Assembly: GCF_005281835.1 (NCBI RefSeq)
Contig: NZ_RZIS01000002.1
Location: 496,001-560,000, forward strand
DNA: 64,000 nt
From: Vibrio profundi
Lineage (GTDB): Bacteria; Pseudomonadota; Gammaproteobacteria; Enterobacterales; Vibrionaceae
Direction: 5' to 3'
The position numbers were made by a program, and so were the translations under genes. The notes below the pieces were generated by a model. It had not been told where the DNA came from and ran no database searches. It was given only the letters and a program-made list of their open reading frames with translations. Position 1 is the stretch's first letter, and each line of letters opens with the position of its first letter. Shown here in pieces: positions 40,021 through 52,500 of the stretch.

Positions 40021-42167
40021 ATCGTTTAGATGCTAATCGCCATCGCGAAACAGACGGTCAACATGAGCCGATGAACCGACTGGAAACTGAAAGCCTTTCT
40101 GTGCTCAAGGCGTTGGAAGTAAATGCGAATATCCAACTGTTCGCTCGCCAATGGGTTGATGAGAACGGCATTGAATCAATAGATGATATGTTTGCCCTGT
40201 TTGATAGGCTTGCATTGCCATATCGCTTGGTTGCTAACCTAGATGAGGTGGGCGATCACAAATTAGTGCTCCTAGTTCTTAGTGAAAGTGAATTGGTTTC
40301 TGGTCACTTGGAGTCAAAACAGTTTGTGGCTGTTGATGGCAATGAAGACGTTTCAGAGGTTCCTCAATTTTGCATTGTGATCGAAGGGGCGCCATTGGAG
40401 AAGGCTTCTCCGGATTGGGTTGGTGAACGGTTACATGCTTTTCGTCCTATCATTCCTAAATTGCTCTTGGTTAGCTTTATCACCAATCTATTTGCTCTCG
40501 CAGTACCATTCATCACGATGTCGATCTATGACCATGTAATCGGTGGCGATGCTGGGCACGAACTGCAAGGAATTGCCATTGGTGCAGCCTTGTTGTTTGT
40601 GATGATGGGTTGGTTAAGAACATTGCGCAGTCGAGTGTTTGCTTCTGTGTCCAACCGAGTCAGCCGAGAAATATCTCAGTCCCTTGTGCAGCGACTATTA
40701 AGAAATAGCTATGCGCAAAATCAGCAAACTGCCTCGTCTAGTCAACAAAACCAAGTGATGTTATCTGAACGTATTTCAGGTGTGTTATCAGGACCACTCG
40801 GTAATGCGTTGTTTGATTTACCTTTCATTGCCATTTTTGTTCTTGCTATAGGTGTGCTAGGTGGATGGCTGGTACTGGTTCCAATCGTCTCTTTGGTTCT
40901 GTATTACCTGTTAGCTAAGCGCTCGATACGTTCGAGTAGTAAGCGCTCAATGCAATCGACGGTAGCCGGCACGAATCGTCAAAATATGACTAATGAGTTG
41001 TCGTCCAAGCTTGCTTTTATTCGTAGTGCCGGGTTTTCGGAACACTGGATTCAACGTTTCCAAAAGGCCAATCTGCTTGCCTCTACGGTGACATTTAATC
41101 AATCGGTGTTGCAAAGTCGATACACCTCGATTTATTACTTTATTGGAGTGGGTTCAACACTGGCTGTTATGGGCTTAGGTATTGGACTTATTTTCGAGCA
41201 AGTGATGACGCCCGGTGGTTTGATTGCATCAATGATGTTGATTTCCAAAGTAACTGGGCCTGCGCAGGTTCTAGCAAACAGCGCGATGCGTTTTAATAGC
41301 TTTAATCAATCTAAGCTGCAGGTAAATCGTATCCTGTCTCAGCCGTCTGAACGTGAATTCAGTTACCAGCATCATCCATTGCCATCGGTCGCTCCGAACT
41401 TGAAGTTAGATCAAGTGACTCTCCGTTACCCTAAACAGAGTCGCCCTGCATTGAATGGCGTAAGTTTTGATGTTGAAGCGGGTGATATTGTGGCGATTAC
41501 TGGCCCTTCAGGCAGTGGCAAATCGACATTAATTGAAGTGTTGTCCGGTTTACAGCCTATTCAAAACGGTATGGTTGAGCTTAAGGGGGTAAACCTTGCT
41601 CAGTACGATCCGCAGCTCTATCGACACTGGTGTTTCATTCGCGCTGCTTACCCTGACTTGCTCACTTTGAGTATTCGAGAGTGGTTGAGCGATGGACATA
41701 AAGTGGAGGAGCAGAAAATGATCTCAGCCATTGATATGGTTGGTGGCAAGCGCTGGTTCTCCGCATTACCAGATGGGTTGGATACCGCTATCAGCAGCAT
41801 CCAGCCGGATAGCCTGTTTGACATGTTGTCAGGCACTGTCGCTCAGATCCTTATTGACGCCAAAGCTTTGGTGTATGACTACCCGATGTTCCTAATGGAT
41901 AACCCGGTGCCTGATGGCCATCCCAATGCTAAACGTGTATTCGGTGAGTTCTTGGCGATGAAGAAAGGAAAAGCAACGGTGATATATACGTCGCATGATC
42001 CAGATTTGATTAAGCTCGCTGATAAAGTCGTTGTGTTAGACGAGGGTGCTGTGGTTTATGCAGGTCCTCTGGAGCAGCCATCAGAGTCTCAAGAGCAGCA
42101 TCTATCTGCCACACAAGAGTTACCAAAGCAAAAAGTTGAGTCAAAGCAAGGAGTCGCTAATGGCTAA
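40017..42167 (+). CDS. ABC half-transporter with C39-like domain, LapB-sized (type I secretion)
   Basis: A 716-residue exporter subunit: N-terminal C39-peptidase-like domain without catalytic Cys (about 20-130), membrane domain (about 145-430) and nucleotide-binding domain (about 455-690). Walker A is perfect (GPSGSGKST) and the H-loop His is present (TSHDP), but the Glu after Walker B is Asn (FLMDNP), the signature reads LSGTV, the D-loop SALD reads DGHP and the Q-loop Gln is lost. Length and layout match LapB-type transporters of giant adhesins. It is coupled at both ends to neighbours (ATGA upstream; hlyD-type start overlaps its stop), which argues against decay. Confidence 0.88.
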   Translation: MNRLDANRHRETDGQHEPMNRLETESLSVLKALEVNANIQLFARQWVDENGIESIDDMFALFDRLALPYRLVANLDEVGDHKLVLLVLSESELVSGHLESKQFVAVDGNEDVSEVPQFCIVIEGAPLEKASPDWVGERLHAFRPIIPKLLLVSFITNLFALAVPFITMSIYDHVIGGDAGHELQGIAIGAALLFVMMGWLRTLRSRVFASVSNRVSREISQSLVQRLLRNSYAQNQQTASSSQQNQVMLSERISGVLSGPLGNALFDLPFIAIFVLAIGVLGGWLVLVPIVSLVLYYLLAKRSIRSSSKRSMQSTVAGTNRQNMTNELSSKLAFIRSAGFSEHWIQRFQKANLLASTVTFNQSVLQSRYTSIYYFIGVGSTLAVMGLGIGLIFEQVMTPGGLIASMMLISKVTGPAQVLANSAMRFNSFNQSKLQVNRILSQPSEREFSYQHHPLPSVAPNLKLDQVTLRYPKQSRPALNGVSFDVEAGDIVAITGPSGSGKSTLIEVLSGLQPIQNGMVELKGVNLAQYDPQLYRHWCFIRAAYPDLLTLSIREWLSDGHKVEEQKMISAIDMVGGKRWFSALPDGLDTAISSIQPDSLFDMLSGTVAQILIDAKALVYDYPMFLMDNPVPDGHPNAKRVFGEFLAMKKGKATVIYTSHDPDLIKLADKVVVLDEGAVVYAGPLEQPSESQEQHLSATQELPKQKVESKQGVANG

Positions 42168-43473
42168 AAAACCTATCGAGACTGGCAAGCGTTACGGCGA
42201 GCTTGTTGAATCACAAAATACAGCTCGAACATTGGCATTGGCGACATGGTCCGTTGCCTTGTGTGTTATCGCTTTTGTCACTTGGTCTGTGGTCACCCAA
42301 GTGGATGAAATCGCAAAAGCAAAGGGTGCGGTGATTCCTGAAGGGGAAAAGCAAGTATTACAAAGCGCCATTGGCGGTAAGTTAAAGCAAATTCTCGTTA
42401 AAGAGGGTCAACTGGTAGAGAAAGGTCAGCCGCTTGTTGAGTTTGATGCTACTTTCCAGCGTACAGCGCTCGAAGAGTTGAAATCACAACAAGTAACCTT
42501 GCTTGCGAGTATCGAGCGTATGAACGCTTTGTTAGACAATCGTGAACCGAATTTTGGGGAGTTTGAAATTGATTTCCCGGAGATCGTTAGTCAACAAAAG
42601 GCGCAGTTAAATGCTCAAAAAGGGCTCTACTATCAAAAACGCATTGTTTTGGAAAAGGACAGTGAGCAGATAGCAGAGCAGCTTCGCGTCGTAGAAAAGT
42701 CTCTACCTAGCTACGACAAAGAGCTAAGTGCTACTAAGCAAGAACTGAACATCTTAGAAAAAGGTTATAAGGCCGGCAACATCTCTCGTTTACGCGTGCT
42801 TGAAATGCGTCAGAAGTTGGCCAGCATAGAGCAGAAAATTGAAGAAGCTCGCGGCAAGAAGTCGGTTCTGATTAAACAGGCAGACAGCAATGAGCAAAAA
42901 ATCGAGCAACTTCTTGCAGAAGCCAAAGCAAAAGTAAGTGACGATCGATCCAAAGCGGTATCAGATTTGTCGGCTCTTAATGCACGAGTGCGTTCAAGCC
43001 AAGCAAAACTGACGAACACCATGTTAGTGTCACCGCTACAAGGCTTGGTACAAAGCCTGCCAAGTACACAGAACGGCGGCGTTATTCAACCGGGCGGGAC
43101 TGTGGTGGAGATCGTTCCTGTCGGCGGTAAAGCAGATTTTAAAGCTCGTTTATCACCGAGGGATATTGGTTTCGTGAACGTAGGTCAGCCAACTCGAATC
43201 AAGATTGACGCGTTTGATTACAGCCGTTTTGGTGCTTTAAAAGGGCAGGTTGAGAGTATTTCACCGACCACAAGCCAAAGTGAACGAGGTGAAATCTATT
43301 ATGAGGTTGTGGTGTCTGTTGAAACGCCATACTTCCGTGACAACCCTGAAAGCTTTTCTATTCTTCCTGGAATGACGGGTGAGGTAGATATCACGACGGG
43401 CGAGAAGTCGGTGTTCCAATACCTTTGGAAGCCAATCTATACCAATATCAGTGTTGCATTCGGAGAAAGGTAA
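42160..43473 (+). CDS. HlyD-family membrane fusion protein (type I secretion adaptor)
   Basis: Periplasmic adaptor linking the ABC exporter to an outer-membrane TolC-type channel. A 437-residue protein with one N-terminal membrane helix (LATWSVALCVIAFVTWSVV), a biotinyl-lipoyl half-motif (GGKLKQILVKEGQLVEKGQPL), a long coiled coil (about 115-310) and a beta-barrel C-terminus. The ATG at 42160 with GGAG upstream overlaps the stop of the preceding gene; the open frame upstream to 42046 is unlikely to be used. No TolC-like gene is in the window, so a shared TolC is presumably used. Confidence 0.92.
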   Translation: MAKKPIETGKRYGELVESQNTARTLALATWSVALCVIAFVTWSVVTQVDEIAKAKGAVIPEGEKQVLQSAIGGKLKQILVKEGQLVEKGQPLVEFDATFQRTALEELKSQQVTLLASIERMNALLDNREPNFGEFEIDFPEIVSQQKAQLNAQKGLYYQKRIVLEKDSEQIAEQLRVVEKSLPSYDKELSATKQELNILEKGYKAGNISRLRVLEMRQKLASIEQKIEEARGKKSVLIKQADSNEQKIEQLLAEAKAKVSDDRSKAVSDLSALNARVRSSQAKLTNTMLVSPLQGLVQSLPSTQNGGVIQPGGTVVEIVPVGGKADFKARLSPRDIGFVNVGQPTRIKIDAFDYSRFGALKGQVESISPTTSQSERGEIYYEVVVSVETPYFRDNPESFSILPGMTGEVDITTGEKSVFQYLWKPIYTNISVAFGER

Positions 43474-43527
43474 CTTAAAGAGTCACAACCGTCTCTTTGT
43501 TCAGAACGATACAAGAAACAACCATTA

Positions 43528-43558
43528 AAAAGGGAGCACATAGCGTGCTCCCTTTTGT
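43528..43558. terminator. Bidirectional terminator between secretion operon and giant gene
   Basis: AAAAGGGAGCAC/GTGCTCCCTTTT stem, five-base loop, with A tract before and T tract after; placed between convergent genes. Confidence 0.92.
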
Positions 43559-43587
43559 TTTCTTCACTAATGATTAATCACCCACCA

Positions 43588-46500
43588 TTAGTTATTTGGA
43601 TCTATGTCTGTTAGTCCATCTAAGTCGTTGTGATGATGGTGCTCATCATCTTGGTTGTGGTTATTGGCTGCATCATGGTGTTCAAGTGCATCCGACATAT
43701 CTAACTGCGCTTGATCGTAATCTACGGCATGTTGTTGGTCTACTTGTGCAAGCACGATGTCCATGTCAGCAGGCTGATCGTGCCCTGTGGTAGGCGATGC
43801 ATTCGGCTGAATACCTAGGGCATCCAAATAAGCTGCTGCACCAACAGGGTGTTCATGACTAACATGAGCATGATTGTCCAAAGGTGCGTCCGCACTTAAC
43901 GAGTCGTCTGAAGTGACCGTAAAGTCTTGTACGCCATCTAACCGTGAGAAGTCTGGCTCATCGTGTTGCACTGGCGGTGGAGGCGGTGGAGGCGGTGGAG
44001 GCGGTGGAGCTGGGTGAGATGCGTGGACAATAGGTGTGATCGTCATATCAACAACCTCAGTTCCAATCGTAAGTTTACCACTATGCCCTGGTCCATGGCT
44101 GAGTATTTGAACGTTCACGTGGGCAACTACCTCATCCTGATTTGTCCCTTGTAGCGCGATTTCGAACTTATCTTCGTGCTGACCAATACCTGAAGCACTG
44201 CCATGTGGTCCAGTATGGACTTGAGCTTGCTCTTGGTAATGTAAATGACCTGTTTGAGGATCAATGGTTAACGTTCCATATTGCCCATGATGGCTTGTTA
44301 CATACTGACCATTAGGTAGATGGATACGCCAACCGTTTTGCGCCGATGGGACAGGCGTTTGAGATGGGACAAGAGGCGGAACACCAAGTGTACCGGACAC
44401 TTGATGGCTTCCAGATGGCGGTTTAACAACAATCGGCTCTGGTATTGCACTGGCGGCAACACCTTGGCTACCCGCTGTATTTCCGTGTTCGTCTGTCATG
44501 GTGACTTGTACTTGGGAGCCTGGGTTTACTTCAATTTGTAACCCATGCTGGAGTGTATGGGCATCTAGTACGTGATCTTGTCCATTAACAACCAGATGTT
44601 CGCCAACCTTAGCATCACCCGGTGGGGTAATTGTCGCAGTAACTGTATTGGGGTGCCTGTGGGCTATTTCTGCTTTGCTGTAAAGCCCATCGGGTCCGGG
44701 GTTTTCAAAGGTAATTGTCGGCAGGCTAACATGAGTATCAACGCTGAATACCTGTGAACCTGTCGTCGCACTGCCCACATTCCCTACGGCATCGGTGGTT
44801 ATTATGGTGGCTTCTATGGAGTGTATCGAGCCAGACTGACCATTTGCATAGCTAGTATGAATATTGGCATGTTCCAATATATTACCAGCCACTGGAATAG
44901 AAAAATGTCCACTCGAATCAACTGAGCCTGTAAGTGATGAAATGGTTGCGCCGTTTATCTTTAAGCTGACAATATCACCTGTTTGGTAATCACCAGTTAC
45001 TGTGCCGGTTATCGCGATAGTTTGACCAGACTCAAAAGCATTCAGAACGTTATCTTGTGTCACTGAGTCAACTGCAATATGTGGAATCGGACTCTGCGTA
45101 TCAACTAGCAGGTGGGTCGAAATGCGAGGCGTCGAATTACCTGCCGTATCAACGGTACCAACTTGTATTGAGTAATCGCGATCGGTCGCCATTATGTTTT
45201 GATGTATAGAAGTACCTAGAGTTAATGACCACGTACCATCTGGTTTTACCGTTGCATCATAAAAGTGTTTATTGCCGATGACGACATAGACGACATCCCC
45301 TGGTGCTATGTTGGATGTCGTGCCGGTGATCACTAATGGTTGGTTGTTCTCTGCAGCATTTAATGCGTTGTCCTGTGATATCGGGTTCACTGTTACCGTA
45401 CCTGGGGTTGTATCTAAGGTGAAGCTAAAGTGCGTCACTGGGGATACGTTGCCAGCGATATCAGTCTGTCTTACTTGTAGGTCATTAACCCCCTCAACTG
45501 GATTGAACACAGCTGTCCAAGTGTGTCCGCCGTCATTCGAGTATTCTACTTTTGCTCCTGCTTCCGTTTGAATTGTAAGTTGAGAGTCTTTAGTGATTAA
45601 GTCTGGGGTGTTAACCGAGTGTCGCCCAGTGTCGTTGCGCAAAGAGACCGCTGGTGCAGCAATCGTATTATCGAGTGTGAAAGTAACCGAAGTATCAGGG
45701 GATACATTTCCTGCTGCATCAGTTTGTCTCACGCTGACCGTATTTGAGCCTTGTTGAGGAGTGAAACTTGATGTCCATGTGTGTCCGTTGTCGGTCGAGT
45801 ATTCAACGGTTGCGCCTGTTTCTTGTCCAGTGATAGTCAATGAACCATCGCTAGTAATTAAATCAGACGAGTTGCTTCCTGTATCGTGAGTTAATGATAC
45901 TTGGAGCGGTGCGACAGTAACATCGGCACTCGGAGCTGTAGCATTTGTGACAGTTGATGTATTGCCATTCTTATCGGTAATACTGGCTGTAATTGATGCT
46001 CCGGGTGCGAGTTCTATGTTGACGGATTTAGCCAAAAATTCAGCGTCGGTGATTTGGTGAGATTGTCCGTTAATCGTCAGCGTATCTTTTGGATGTGCGT
46101 CAGAAGGCAAGTGAATAGTACTGGTAATGGTACTCGCAGCTCCTGATGCGACTTCGGCTGCGTTATAAAGGTTATCAGCGCCAGTACTTTCAAAGCTGAT
46201 AGTCGGCGCGGATGCATGAGTATCAACGCTGAACCGATCAAAAGTGCCTGTGTAACCTGATGCGGTGCTATTGCCAGCTTTGTCAGTTGCTTGAATATAT
46301 GCCGTGTAACTGTGGTCTGGTAAATTAGTTGCGTCAACCGAGTAACCACCTTTTCCATCTAGCGTCGCGTGTAAGGTTTCAATAATGGTGCTTCCGCTTT
46401 TGATGACGATATCAACGCTGGTGGTATCTAGAGAAACAGTACCGCTAAATGTCGGCTGGTGGGTAGTTTCTGTTTTTAAGTTGACGTTTGAAATGGTTGG

Positions 46501-49500
46501 CGCTGTGTAGTCAACTTCAACGGGTAGGGACGCACTACTTTGATTACCTGCTACATCGGTAGAAGACACTGTTAAAGTATGTTTACCCTCAGCAATATCC
46601 GATGTGGTCAGCTGATAAACACCACTGCTATTAGCTGTTCCAGTAGCAATCACTTTCCCTGTTTCGTCGGTAATGGAAATTGCTGAGTTTGCCTCAGTCG
46701 TACCGGTGATTATCGGGGTATGAATGTTCGTAAGATCGTCGGTTGTAGAAACTCCCGAGTCAGTTGACGCTTTCAAATCAATGGAAGGTGCAGCGGTTTG
46801 ATCATCATAAGTAAACGTTAGAGATATCGGAGTGGATACATTTCCGGCAATATCAGTTTGTCTCACGCTAACCGTATTTGAGCCTTGTTGAGGAGTGAAA
46901 CTCGATGTCCATGTGTGTCCCTTGTCGGTCGAGTATTCAACAGTTGCGCCAGCCTCTTGTCCTGTGATTGTTAGCGAGCCATCGTTAGTAATTGAATCAG
47001 ACGAATCGCTTCCTGTGTCATGGGTTAACGAGACTTGAAGCGGCGCGACTACAGTATCAACATGCAATGGAAGAATGGATGATGTTGCTGGTAAAACTGA
47101 AGAAGGCGCTAAGGCTTTGGCAGAAAGATTATGAGCGCCATTCGATAAGCTGCTTACCGCCACACTATACTGCCCCGAGCCATCAGATACCGCATGCCCA
47201 ATAGATGTGGAGCCATCATAGATGGTGACTTGTGAATAAGGAATATCCGTATGCCCGGTGATTGTTGGAGTACTATCTTTAGTGAGGTTATCGGTATCGG
47301 AAGTACCAGTATCGCTAGATGCCGCTAAGTCGACGGTGACTGCATTATTTGGCGGAGTGTTTGTCCCTGCTGGTAAACTTGGTTGCGTTGTCGTTACCAG
47401 TGGATTGGAAGGCACAGAGGTTGCAATCGTCGGTGATTGTCCTGGTACAACTGAAACGTGACCGTTGGCATCAAAGGTGATGAACTTTGACGACTCACCA
47501 CCGTGATTGTCAGTCACTTTTACTTCAAACACATCGGCGCCGTGATATGTGTGCGTAGTTGCGTTGTAACTCATCCCAGCAACCGAACCGTTGGCTGTAT
47601 ACACATACGCGCCCGAATCTGGGTCAACCGATAGCGAACCGAATTGACCTGTTGAATTGACGACAGAGAAGGTGTGAGTGTCTTTCACGTCAACATCAGT
47701 TTCGGTCAGCGTGCCGGTTGTTGGAGTTGTTTGGGTTACCGATAAAACGGGAGCATCGTTTGTACCATGAATGGTTATTTGAATATCATGCAATGTGCCA
47801 TCAACACTATGTACCGTGACAGTATCGACCGCTGTTTCACCTGCTGCGAGCTTTTGCACTTCAGGTGAGAAGTTATCCATTTGATAGTCCCAAGAGCCAT
47901 CTCGAGACAGCAATATGTGACCGCCTAGTTTTGTGTCATAGCCAATACCGGCATAGTTGTGGGCATGAATGACCGGATCAAATTGCGCTTCGCCTGAGTC
48001 AGGATCTGAGATGGTGAGCTTGCCTTGTGTCAACAGCCACTGCATACCATAGAAGCTGTCTTCTGTGACATCTCCTGTGTCTACACCTGCGATTGTTGCT
48101 GCGTCTCCAACCGCATCGATATGTAATGTGTTAGTTGCTTCTGCAGAGTTAGCATGTCCGTCATTGACGGTAAATTTAAACTGAACATCACCGTTAATGT
48201 CAGTGGCTGGAACAAACTGAAGTTTAGCGATATCGGCAGTCGCGATACTTTGACCAGCAGTGATATCGTGTCCATCGAGTACAAACTTACCTTGAGCCGC
48301 TGGCGGCAGATCAGTGATCGCGATTGAGTGCAGCGTATCGCCAGTGTCGACATCAGTGAAACCGAACTGACTGGCCTGCATTTGATAGTGTGTATCTTCC
48401 GTGCCATGGGCAAGAGTGGTTGCCGATACGGTTGGTATATCGTTGGTTCCTACGATCTTAATATCGATGACATGATAATCACCGCCAACAGTATGCACGT
48501 TGTATTGGACATGCTCCTCTTGTCCAGCAGCTAATTGCTGAATTTGGCTGTTGTTAACGGTATAAGTCCAAGAGCCATCTTTGGAAATATGAAGACCACC
48601 GTGAACGCCACTGTTAAATGGATCATGGCGTTTGCCTACATCCGTTGAGAATGCTGATTGGTCGTGGTCATGATCGAGGGCACTCAGCTTACCTGATATG
48701 ATCTCGACTGGCGTTGAAGAGCGATCTTCATACACATCGGGATTTGAGATGACGGATATCGTTGCCTTGTCATTACTCCCTTGAACTAGCACTTCAATAT
48801 GTTTGGTTGCGGTTGAGCCATCAGTAGATATTGCAGTGATATCAAAACCTTCTGCCTTGGTCTCACCTTGTTGTAGCGCATTGGCCTTTGAGTGGTCTAG
48901 GTCATAATGCCATTGCCCATTGCTATCCACATGAAGGGTACCGTAAGAGCCAACAGAGTTACCTGCAGTAAAGGTTACTGAATCTTTACTGTCGGAATCG
49001 TGTGCGAGTAGGGTGCCTGAAATAGAGGTAACCTTGTCTTCAACGGCCGTTCCTAATGCGGCCGTTAATGCGTCAGGCGTATCAATAATCACGTGATCAT
49101 CGGTGCCTAAGATTTTGGCTGTCAGCGGGATTCGTGTTCCATCTGCGGTAATAAGAGTGATCGTATCAGTCAGAGAATCGCCATGACTCAGTGATTGAAC
49201 TTCAGCGTGACTATTGTCCGCACTGTAGCTCCATTTATCGTGGCCATCGGTTGAATGAGTGAAGTTGAAGGTACCGTGGACGCCTGCAAGATTCATCGCG
49301 AAGTTTGCTGGTACCGTATGCTTAACGCCGTTGACCTCTATTTGAGTAACTTTCGCTTCTGATGGCGAGTCAATATCCTGAATATCCAGGTTTTTCCAAC
49401 CTGACCATAACTCATTGGTGCTTGTCCCCGATTTTAGATGATCTTCAGTCACAAAGTTGGAGGCGAGTGTCGGTTGCAGTGTGGCAGCATCATTTCTCGG

Positions 49501-52500
49501 TAACAGCGTGGTAGACGCGCCAGTATGAGTAACGCCACCATGAGCATCTTTGACGTCATAAGTGAAATGCACTTTCCCGTTGAAATTATGGTCTGGAGTG
49601 AAGGTAAATGTACCATCTTTGTTGTCTAAGAGAGTGCCGTGATCCGCATGCAGATTCGCGATAGAGAGTTGCCCGGCATCGTTAGTATCCACATCAACAG
49701 TATTTGCAAGCAACTCAGTTGTTGTGATGGTTTGTGCGAGATCTTCTTTTCCGCTGTTGAGCTGAACTTCTGAAGAGCAGTACGGACGGTCATTGTCGCC
49801 ATGAATGGTGATATGAATGTCGTGAGTGGTACCATCAGCCGATTTGACGGTTACAGTATCGGTTATCGATTCACCTTGACCCAGATGATCAATTTTTCTA
49901 CCCGTCGCGTCTTGTCCTATGGAAGCGTAGTAGCTCCAATCTCCGTTACTCTGGAGTATCACATGCCCATGTGTACCTTGGTAAGTGCCCGTTTGAGCAT
50001 GGCTTTCACCAGAATCTGGATCAACGATGTTCAAGTGACCATCAGTGTGTATTTCATCGTTCCATATTTTACCGACGTTTCCATGCATATGATCGGGTGA
50101 ACGATCATCGACGTATCCGCCAGACATAGAACCGTCTGGCGCTGTATAGGTATGTCCTTCATGAACATCTCCCGTATCGCCGCCAGTGAACTGTGCAGCA
50201 TCGCTAACCGCGTTAATATGCAGAGTGTTGGTTGCTTCTTGTGAATCGACATGTCCATCATTAACCGTGAACTTAAATTGAACATCACCGTTAAAGTTTG
50301 GCGTTGGGACAAACTGAAGCTTAGCGATATCGGCAGCAGGAATACTCTGACCAGCCGTGATATCGTGTCCATCGAGTACAAACTTACCTTGAGCCGTTGG
50401 TGGCAGATCTGTGATCGCGATGGAGTGCAGCGTATCGCCAGTGTCGACATCAGTGAAACCGAACTGACTCGCCTGCATTTGATAGTTTATATCTTCCGTG
50501 CCGTTGCTTAGAACTACCTTGGTAACTGTCGGTGCGTCGTTGGTTCCGACGACATTAATATTTAAGTCGTAGGCAGTACCATCGAAGCTGTGTACTCGAT
50601 AGGTGACCGTTTCAATTTGCCCTTGCGCTAGATGTTGAAGTGCCGCGTTATCAACGCTATATCCCCAATTACCCGCGCTATCAATTCGAAGCATGCCACC
50701 AAACGGATCGTGAATGCGAGTCTCACCAAATTGGCTGTACTGGAACTTATCTTCACCGCTGTCTGGGTCGATGACTTGAAGTTGGCCGCTGGCTAATTCA
50801 GTCGTGGTGCCGTTGTTGTGCGTTGCATGTGGTCCATCCTCAATAACCCTTCCGGTGGTCACTTCAGAGATAATGGCTTTGTCTGGGGTAGCTGCGAGAG
50901 TAGTATTCGCGCCAGTGTGGGTGGTACCGCCATGCGCGTCTTTCACATCGTAAGTGAAGTGGACACTGCCGTTGTAATTGTGGCTCGGAGTAAAGGTGAA
51001 GGTTCCATCGTGATTATCTTGGATCGAACCGTGATCAGCATGCAAATTAGCGATAGTGAGCTTGCCTGTATCGTTGGCGTCTACGTCAACGGTATTTGTC
51101 AATAACTCGGTTGCTGTGATGGTTTGAGTTAGGTCTTCCTTGCCTGAATTGAGCTGTACTTCGGAAGCGCAGTAAGGTCTGTCGTTGCTACCGTGAATCG
51201 TAATGACAATATCGTGCGATGTACCATCTTTAGAAAAAACGGTGATGGTGTCAGTTAGAGTTTGATTTTCACCAAGCTGGTCGATGGTTGTTCCTCGGGT
51301 GCTTATGAGACCACCAGTGCTACGAATTTGCCCCGTATCAGCGTGATAAAACCAAGTTCCGTCTTTTCGTAGAAGTAGGTCGCCATATTGGCCAGAGTAA
51401 TTAAAACCAAGTCCGTGTGTATCAAACTCCGCCTCACCTGTGTCTGTGTCGGCAATAGTAAGCTTGCCACTGGCGTCAATTGTACTTCGAACCAAGTGAG
51501 CCATGCCTGGTTGGGCATAATCTGGGGACATGTCCTGTCCAGCATTACCTTCGGTTACGTTACCCGTGTCGACACCGCCAATAACGGCAGAGTTATTAAC
51601 CCCTGTAATCGTAATTGAGAGGTTTTGAGTGCTGCTCGCATTATGTTCGTCTGTGACGGTTACGGGAACAGTCAGCGTTTTCGTGACTCCTGATGCTAAC
51701 GATTGATAGCTAGAGTTAGCAGGATTGAAGCTATAACTGCCGTCCGGATTAACCACTAAACCATCAATTTGCGGTGCGCTGTAAGTTAAGGTCGCACCTG
51801 TATCTATATCTTTGCCAACCATTTGTCCATTTAGAACGCTTCCACCTTCAGTCACAGAGTGTGACTGTGCATTGATGGTAGGGGCGTCGTTGGTACCATG
51901 AACCGTGAGCTCTATCGTATGTGTTGTACCATCTGCTGAGCGTATAACGGCTGAATCGTGTTTCACTTCACCTTGCGCTAAGTTCTGTATATTGCGGTTG
52001 TCGAGAGTATAGGTGTAGTGACCGTCGCGCATGAGCAGTATGTGCCCACCGAGCTTGGTGTCGTAGCCAATACCTTGATAGGTTTGTGAGCCAATATTCG
52101 GGTCAAACTGAGCCTCTCCCGCATCAGGGTCTTGGATGTTTAGTTTGCCGTCGTAATGCAATTGGTAGTGGGTATCTATGTAACCACGATCTTCAGTTAC
52201 TCCCCTTAAGTCTGCATTGGTTTGTGCGTCGGTAATAATCGCGTTATCTGGAGTTGCGGTAAGGTCAAACTTAGCTTGAGTACTAACGCTACCACCATGA
52301 CCATCAACTACATCATAGGTCAGTCGAATTTCACCATTGAAATCTTTGTCTGGCGTGAAGGTATAAGTGCCATCTTTATTATCAGTCAGGCTACCGTGTG
52401 TGGCTTGCAAATTTGTCACATGCAATACATCGCTACCATCCACATCGCTTGCATGCGTTAGTAAATCAGAAGCTTTTATGGTTACAGGTTGATCTTCTTT

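Noticed and set aside
38383..42167. Treating the two ABC genes as pseudogenes
   Set aside because: Both frames are full length, overlap translationally, and keep fold-level patterns; loss of motifs is in specific sites without frameshifts or stops.
43588..44100. RTX calcium-binding repeats at the adhesin C-terminus
   Set aside because: Searched by eye for GGxGxD nonapeptides and found none; the region is Pro-, Asp- and His-rich instead.
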